Shown piece after piece: positions 23,008 to 27,047 of a stretch of 27,047 nucleotides of DNA. The stretch is from assembly GCA_040879165.1 (NCBI GenBank), contig JBBDKV010000016.1, positions 1 through 27,047 on the forward strand, written 5' to 3'. Below the pieces are notes generated by a model that saw nothing but the letters and a program-made list of their open reading frames with translations, had not been told where the DNA came from and ran no database searches. Position 1 is the stretch's first letter. Each line of letters starts with the position of its first letter. The DNA is from JBBDKV01 sp040879165. GTDB taxonomy: Bacteria > Patescibacteriota > Microgenomatia > UBA1400 > PJMF01. The translations under genes and the position numbers were made by a program.

Positions 23008-24225
23008 ATGGGCTACACTAAAAACGCAATCAGTGGCTTCAGTTGGCAAACTGTGCTCACTATCACCACTGCAGCAATTACTACTGGTAAGTTGATGATC
23101 CTTGCACGTTTGTTGACTCAAAATGACTTCGGGCTGTTTGCCTATGTCATTATTGCGCTAGGACTGACTGAGTCTCTGACACAAACTGGAGTAAACGTCA
23201 CCTTACTCCAGGCAAAACGTTCACTAACTGAGTACATCAACACCGCTTGGATTATCTCTATTTTCAGAGGTCTGCTTATTGCTGCTGTAATGACCGTACT
23301 GGGACTTGCTATGAGCAGCTTTTTTGCTGAACCCACGCTTTGGTTACTGATTGGCACTGCCTCACTCATCCCAATCATTAAAGGCTTTATTAATCCCTAC
23401 ATCATTAGTTATCAAAAAGAATTGGCTTTTTTTAAGGAAAGCGCATTTCGGTTGAGCCTAATAACTATAGAAGCCCTAGCGACCATTGCTTTTGTTTGGT
23501 ATTGGCGATCAGTATCAGGCATGATTGTGGGAATGATGATAGCTGCAGCAGCAGAGGTACTTTTGACGTTTTGCATCTTTAAATGTAGACCTGTTTGGCA
23601 GTATTCACGCGACCGAGCTCGAGAAATTTTTCACAATGCCCGAGGCCTTAGTTTGGGAGCTGCGCTTCACTACATTAACGAACACGTCGATGACATTATT
23701 CTTGGCAGAAGCCTAGGCACTGCCTCGCTTGGGGTCTATCACAATGCGTATGCACTCGGGCACCGACCAACCTACGGTTTTGCTCAAGCACTCACACACA
23801 GCACGCTTCCCGTATTTGTCAGAATTGCGGAGGACACATCCCGCCTGCGCAAAGCCTATCTACGCTCGAGCGTCGGTCTAGGAGGCTTAGCTGGCTTGGG
23901 AATGCTGGTGGCAGTGCTCTTTCCCGATATTGTTGTGCGCATAATTCTAGGTGATGGTTGGCTGGACGTTGTTCCTGTACTGCCTTGGCTGGCTGTGGCG
24001 GGTTTTATTGAAGCACAAACTGCAATGGGTTACACCGTACTAATCGCTTTAAAAAAATATTGGCTGATGAACATCCATCGCATTCTGGGTATCATCATTT
24101 TGATTCCCTCCCTGGTTATTGGCTTAAGTTGGTTTGGTATCGTTGGGGCAGGCATCGCTTGGGTGCTAAGCCGGATCGTGATTACACCCATACTCGCCAT
24201 CATGTTGTATAAGGAGTTGCGATGA
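23008..24225 (+). CDS. Wzx-type polysaccharide flippase (MOP superfamily)
   Basis: 405 aa, 11-12 predicted transmembrane helices. The N-terminal pattern GFSWQTVLTITTAAITTGKLMILARLLTQNDFGLFAYV is typical of PST/Wzx-family exporters (quoted here as residues 10-47: key features are LARLLTQ-DFGLFA). The INEHVDDIILGRSLGTASLGVY segment (start of the second half) also fits this family. It is predicted to flip undecaprenyl-linked oligosaccharide across the membrane. It heads a three-gene cassette; its TGA stop overlaps the next ATG (ATGA). It is a little shorter than many Wzx proteins (420-500), possibly lacking the last helices. Substrate cannot be read from the sequence. Confidence 0.85.
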   Translation: MGYTKNAISGFSWQTVLTITTAAITTGKLMILARLLTQNDFGLFAYVIIALGLTESLTQTGVNVTLLQAKRSLTEYINTAWIISIFRGLLIAAVMTVLGLAMSSFFAEPTLWLLIGTASLIPIIKGFINPYIISYQKELAFFKESAFRLSLITIEALATIAFVWYWRSVSGMIVGMMIAAAAEVLLTFCIFKCRPVWQYSRDRAREIFHNARGLSLGAALHYINEHVDDIILGRSLGTASLGVYHNAYALGHRPTYGFAQALTHSTLPVFVRIAEDTSRLRKAYLRSSVGLGGLAGLGMLVAVLFPDIVVRIILGDGWLDVVPVLPWLAVAGFIEAQTAMGYTVLIALKKYWLMNIHRILGIIILIPSLVIGLSWFGIVGAGIAWVLSRIVITPILAIMLYKELR

Positions 24226-24986
24226 TCACTGTAGGCATACTGACTGATACAACTGGAGCATCGTTTCAACGACTGATTTCGTCTATACCTGCCTCATGCA
24301 CTCACTTGTGTATTGTAGACAATACCAACGACCCAAAAGCTCAGTTAGTCTGGAAGCAATTGGAAAAAAAACTGCAAGTGGAAATCATCGATCATCCAAC
24401 AGCAATTACCAGTTTTTCCGAGGCACGCAATCAAGTTATTACCCAGTGTCAAACTGAGTGGCTATTATTTTTAGATAGCGACGAAGTGTTCACGGCTAGT
24501 GAGCAGGATGTTTCACGGATTATTGAGCAGGCTGACCTTGAGGGAGCTGCGGCTATTTCACTCAATCGCAGCGATGTTTTTCATGGCAAAACGTTGCAGT
24601 ACGGTGAGGCTGGACGGCAAAAAATTATTCGCTTATTTAGGCCCAGCAAGACCACCTACACTGGAGCCACCCACGAAGTTCTAATCGTCAATGGTAGCGT
24701 TTTGAGTAGTTCACTGGTGATCAAGCACCACGCCCATCAAGATAGTAGCGCATTTATATCCGCTGTTTCTGAGTACGCATCCAGGGTTTCATTAGAGAAA
24801 AGCACTGGCTTTTGGCGCAATAGCATCGAGATATTTTGCTTTCCCCTTGGAAAGTTTGTTTACAATCTGTTGTTTAAACTTGGAGTAAAAGATGGTTGGA
24901 GAGGAGTTACCTACGCTAGCTGCATGAGCCTTCACTCATTACTAGTACGTATCTATAGATATGAACACTTTCTTGCAAAAAAGTAA
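24222..24986 (+). CDS. Family 2 glycosyltransferase
   Basis: 254 aa GT-A fold enzyme. It starts with the strand VGILTDT, followed by CIVDNTND, SFSEARNQ (64-71) and the metal-binding DxD in LLFLDSDEVF (D85, D87). EARN plus FLDxDE resembles the WaaE/KdtX-like group that adds sugars to lipid-linked glycans. A late segment (about 130-160) reads RLFRPSKTTYTGATHE, a common acceptor-side motif in this group. The C-terminal 50 residues are hydrophobic and probably membrane-associated. It overlaps the flippase gene by 4 nt and the next gene by 26 nt, so the three genes are translated together. Donor and acceptor sugars are unknown. Confidence 0.85.
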   Translation: MITVGILTDTTGASFQRLISSIPASCTHLCIVDNTNDPKAQLVWKQLEKKLQVEIIDHPTAITSFSEARNQVITQCQTEWLLFLDSDEVFTASEQDVSRIIEQADLEGAAAISLNRSDVFHGKTLQYGEAGRQKIIRLFRPSKTTYTGATHEVLIVNGSVLSSSLVIKHHAHQDSSAFISAVSEYASRVSLEKSTGFWRNSIEIFCFPLGKFVYNLLFKLGVKDGWRGVTYASCMSLHSLLVRIYRYEHFLAKK

Positions 24987-26181
24987 TATTTTTTCGATAC
25001 TTTTTGAGAAAAAAGTAGATTTTATTAGCCTGGCGACTGTGCTAGTGGTATTGATTCTGCCGTTAGGTCAGTTGACACAATTACCGATTCAACCGGTGTT
25101 GAACTTCATAGACCTTGAGCTAAGCTCACTTCGTATATATCTGCATGATTTGGTCATTATCAGTGTGCTATTTTTTGTGTTGATCAAGAGATCAGCTAGT
25201 TTTGGTGCTGTTTTTTCCTGGGTGCTGCGTAGAAAATTACTGCTTGTGTGGTTGCTCGTACTGGGCGTCAGTGGCGTGTATGCAAGCCTCAGCGTATTCT
25301 CACTGGTACCGCTCTTATATTTGCTGAGAATTGCGGCCTATGTACTTTTTCTGGTACTACTGGCACAGCAGCTATCTAAACAATTTTTTCTGCTGCCGCT
25401 AGTGCTCATTAGTTTAGGGTACTACGCCTGGCTGGGCATACTACAGTTTACATTTTTACCTGATGTGAGATTTTTGTCTGCGCTCGGTTGGGATGATCAT
25501 TACTTTCGCATGGTTGGCACGCTGTTTGATCCAAATTTCACTGGCTCTTTGCTACTGATCTTGTTTTGGGGTTTGGTGGCAGGCAGAAAGTTGCTTGCGC
25601 CGTGGCTCTGGAAGGGAGTGCTTGTGTTAATAGTGTTGCTGGTGAGCGTAACGTACTCTCGAGCAAGCTATCTAGCTTTATTGTGTAGCGGCATTTATTA
25701 CTTATGGCACATTAAACTCCAGCACGTAAAACGGTGGGTCATTGCAGGCGCAAGTCTTGTGACCATGCTTGCAATCAGTTGGATAATTATTCCAAAACCA
25801 GGAGGGGAGGGGGTACATTTACTGCGAACCAGTTCAATACTGGCTCGGATAGAACACACCTGGAAACCACTGCTGGAGCTAACACCGATTGAGTGGGCGA
25901 TCGGCACTGGCCTTTTTGTCAACCCTGCTGCTAATCAGATCTGGGTCCCAGACAATATAGGAATTTTACTGGTAGCTGGTACAGGATTGGTGGGTCTGAT
26001 GCTTACTCTTTTGCTTGGATATCACTGGTGGCGCGTGTTGAGAAATCAGGTAGCTCTAGCTGCCGTCTGGATTGCAATTTTCGTTCATGCACAATTTAAT
26101 AACACACTACTTGAGCCATTTCATATGCTCTATCTCGGAATCGTGACAATTGCTCTCTGGGCTGGTAAAAAAAATACGTAA
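24961..26181 (+). CDS. O-antigen ligase/polymerase-like membrane protein
   Basis: 406 aa with 10-11 hydrophobic segments and one larger loop (about 235-320). The VTYSRASYLALL motif near residue 225 is the common signature of the Wzy_C/WaaL group, which link or polymerise lipid-carried oligosaccharides on the outer face of the membrane. With a flippase and a glycosyltransferase upstream, it completes a minimal surface-glycan export cassette. Whether it polymerises glycan or attaches it to protein or lipid cannot be told. ATG 24961 lies inside the glycosyltransferase gene; no better start is seen. It converges on the Ig-like gene with a 13-nt gap and no terminator. Confidence 0.78.
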   Translation: MNTFLQKSNIFSILFEKKVDFISLATVLVVLILPLGQLTQLPIQPVLNFIDLELSSLRIYLHDLVIISVLFFVLIKRSASFGAVFSWVLRRKLLLVWLLVLGVSGVYASLSVFSLVPLLYLLRIAAYVLFLVLLAQQLSKQFFLLPLVLISLGYYAWLGILQFTFLPDVRFLSALGWDDHYFRMVGTLFDPNFTGSLLLILFWGLVAGRKLLAPWLWKGVLVLIVLLVSVTYSRASYLALLCSGIYYLWHIKLQHVKRWVIAGASLVTMLAISWIIIPKPGGEGVHLLRTSSILARIEHTWKPLLELTPIEWAIGTGLFVNPAANQIWVPDNIGILLVAGTGLVGLMLTLLLGYHWWRVLRNQVALAAVWIAIFVHAQFNNTLLEPFHMLYLGIVTIALWAGKKNT

Positions 26182-26194
26182 TCTAACATGCGAC

Positions 26195-26905
26195 CTAATC
26201 TTGAACACGAATTGTGCGCTCGATCTCTGATTGATTACCTGCGGGATCAATTGCCTCAATGAGGATAGTGTGCTCTCCCTCACTCAGTCTGTACGTGTAC
26301 GAAAAACTGCCGTCAGAGCGTGGAAAAACAACGCGACTATCAACATAGACTCGAGCCTCGGGATCAGTATTTCCTGCAAATTCTACTGGATTATCAATGT
26401 CAAATTCTTGTTCGTCTTCCGGAGACGTCAGTTCTATTTCCGGTGCATCAGTGTCTAAGGTCACTATATATTCACGGCTATTTCTTGTTTCTGTACCCTT
26501 ATCGTCGCGAGCATAAATAACTATGCTGTTCTGACCTTCGCTTAAAGTGACACTTGTTTCAAATGCTCCATCCTCACTAGCTGCAGTCTGCTCCTGTTCT
26601 TGAGTATTTACAAGTACATACACAGTCATTTCGCCTGGAACACGACCGTTGAGCCGCAGTTGCGCGCTATTGGTGGCCTCAACCGGGGCAGCTAATACTG
26701 GTGCCTGCAACAAAATTTGCGACTGATCATCAGCAATTGGATTTGTATCAAGTACACTGTTTACAAATCTAATAAATAGCGGCAAAACTACAAATAAAAA
26801 AACTAAGATCAACACAACGGTTAGGCTACCAAACCAGAAAATTTGCTTGGTCATTTTACGACGCTCAGAACGAACTAACCGAGAGGTGACTTTAGAAGAA
26901 GGCAT
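26195..26905 (-). CDS. Membrane-anchored protein with two Ig-like domains, unknown function
   Basis: 236 aa. A basic cytoplasmic tail (1-20) and one transmembrane helix (about 22-46) are followed by two tandem beta-sandwich domains outside the cell (about 63-150 and 153-235). Both show the pattern VYV / DGxF / LSEGxxxIxI-A-D: EDGAFETSVTLSEGQNSIVIYARD in the first (111-134) and SDGSFSYTYRLSEGEHTILIEAID in the second (197-220). They therefore arose by duplication. This is the bacterial Ig-like/Big or glucodextranase-B-like fold used in surface adhesins and carbohydrate proteins. No enzyme domain is present. A Met at residue 18 could be the true start. Own promoter upstream. Confidence 0.78.
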   Translation of the reverse strand: MPSSKVTSRLVRSERRKMTKQIFWFGSLTVVLILVFLFVVLPLFIRFVNSVLDTNPIADDQSQILLQAPVLAAPVEATNSAQLRLNGRVPGEMTVYVLVNTQEQEQTAASEDGAFETSVTLSEGQNSIVIYARDDKGTETRNSREYIVTLDTDAPEIELTSPEDEQEFDIDNPVEFAGNTDPEARVYVDSRVVFPRSDGSFSYTYRLSEGEHTILIEAIDPAGNQSEIERTIRVQD

Positions 26906-26930
26906 ATGGGTGAAGATTATTACTACGCCT

Positions 26931-26959
26931 ATTGTAGCAAGTTATTTGAGTACTGCAAA
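26931..26959 (-). promoter_or_regulatory. Promoter of the Ig-like gene
   Basis: On the minus strand: TTTGCA (26959-26954), 17-nt spacer, extended -10 TGC-TACAAT (ending 26931), about 25 nt before the ATG at 26905. No Shine-Dalgarno sequence is seen in the leader. Confidence 0.5.
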
Positions 26960-26960
26960 T

Positions 26961-26981
26961 CAAGCGCTCTCGAGAGTCTTG
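26961..26981. repeat. Inverted repeat between the tRNA and the Ig-like gene
   Basis: The palindrome CTCTCGAGAG (26967-26976) lies within a wider imperfect repeat CAAG...CTTG (26961-26981). It starts 13 nt downstream of the tRNA 3' end on the minus strand and could help end that transcript, but no T-run follows there. Confidence 0.35.
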
Positions 26982-26993
26982 TTGTTTTACATC

Positions 26994-27047
26994 TGGAGCC
27001 GAAGGCGGGATTCGAACCCGCGACCTACGGTTTACGATACCGTTGCT
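26994..27047 (-). tRNA. tRNA-Thr(CGT), 3' part; 5' end outside window
   Basis: On the minus strand the anticodon stem ACGGT/ACCGT encloses a 7-nt loop ATCGTAA with T33 and anticodon CGT (27036-27034), reading ACG (Thr). The T arm GCGGG-TTCGAAT-CCCGC is intact. The 3' acceptor strand is followed by discriminator T and an encoded CCA ending at 26994. The D arm and 5' acceptor strand are cut off by the window edge. Confidence 0.9.

Noticed and set aside
1..27047. CRISPR arrays, insertion sequences, prophage or integrase genes
   Set aside because: No spaced repeats, transposase motifs or phage genes were seen; gene content is housekeeping with one surface-glycan cassette.

Overview
The window reads as one chromosomal segment of a bacterium with a peptidoglycan wall. 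It is most probably a member of the Candidate Phyla Radiation (Patescibacteria), perhaps a Parcubacteria-like lineage. This is inferred from the reduced division and cell wall (dcw) cluster with yvcK inside it, a MurG whose N-terminal glycine loop is shortened to TGGHLTPALA, an N-terminally short MurE, a Trm11-like methyltransferase with a TEPYLG motif, and many promoters placed directly against start codons. TGA is used as a stop (murE, flippase and rodA end in it), so this is not a UGA-recoding lineage.

Layout. Positions 1-14249 hold the dcw cluster, all on the + strand: the 3' part of a class B penicillin-binding protein (ftsI), murE-like ligase, yvcK, murC, murB, a terminator, murA, mraY, ftsW, murG, ftsQ, ftsA and ftsZ. 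It makes UDP-MurNAc-peptide, lipid I and lipid II, polymerises septal glycan and builds the Z-ring. murD, murF and ddl are not in the window. Positions 14306-18356 hold a membrane-anchored beta-propeller-like protein of unknown role, then a T-box riboswitch controlling a type 2 (eukaryote-like) isoleucyl-tRNA synthetase. Positions 18492-22347 hold a second SEDS gene (rodA-like), ribosomal protein genes rplU and rpmA separated by a tRNA methyltransferase gene, and parB. Positions 22354-26181 hold lepB (minus strand) and a surface-polysaccharide cassette (Wzx-type flippase, family 2 glycosyltransferase, O-antigen-ligase/polymerase-like protein). Positions 26195-27047 hold a minus-strand membrane-anchored protein with two Ig-like domains and the 3' part of a tRNA-Thr(CGT).

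Two regulatory observations stand out. First, the leader at about 15219-15490 shows a complete T-box architecture with mutually exclusive antiterminator and terminator helices, an ATC (Ile) specifier candidate and a TGGT acceptor-binding bulge. Second, at least five genes (murB, murG, the propeller gene, rodA, parB), and probably murA, have a -10 hexamer ending 6-7 nt before the ATG. That geometry predicts leaderless mRNAs, whereas ftsZ, rplU and rpmA carry ordinary Shine-Dalgarno sequences. The dcw cluster therefore appears to be cut into several short transcription units rather than one long operon.

Several cell wall enzymes carry active-site changes visible in the translation: MurA Cys to Asp (predicted fosfomycin insensitivity), MurB Ser to Cys, MraY with the HHH loop mostly lost, and a RodA-like protein without the usual Glu/Lys pair of its QPSE motif.
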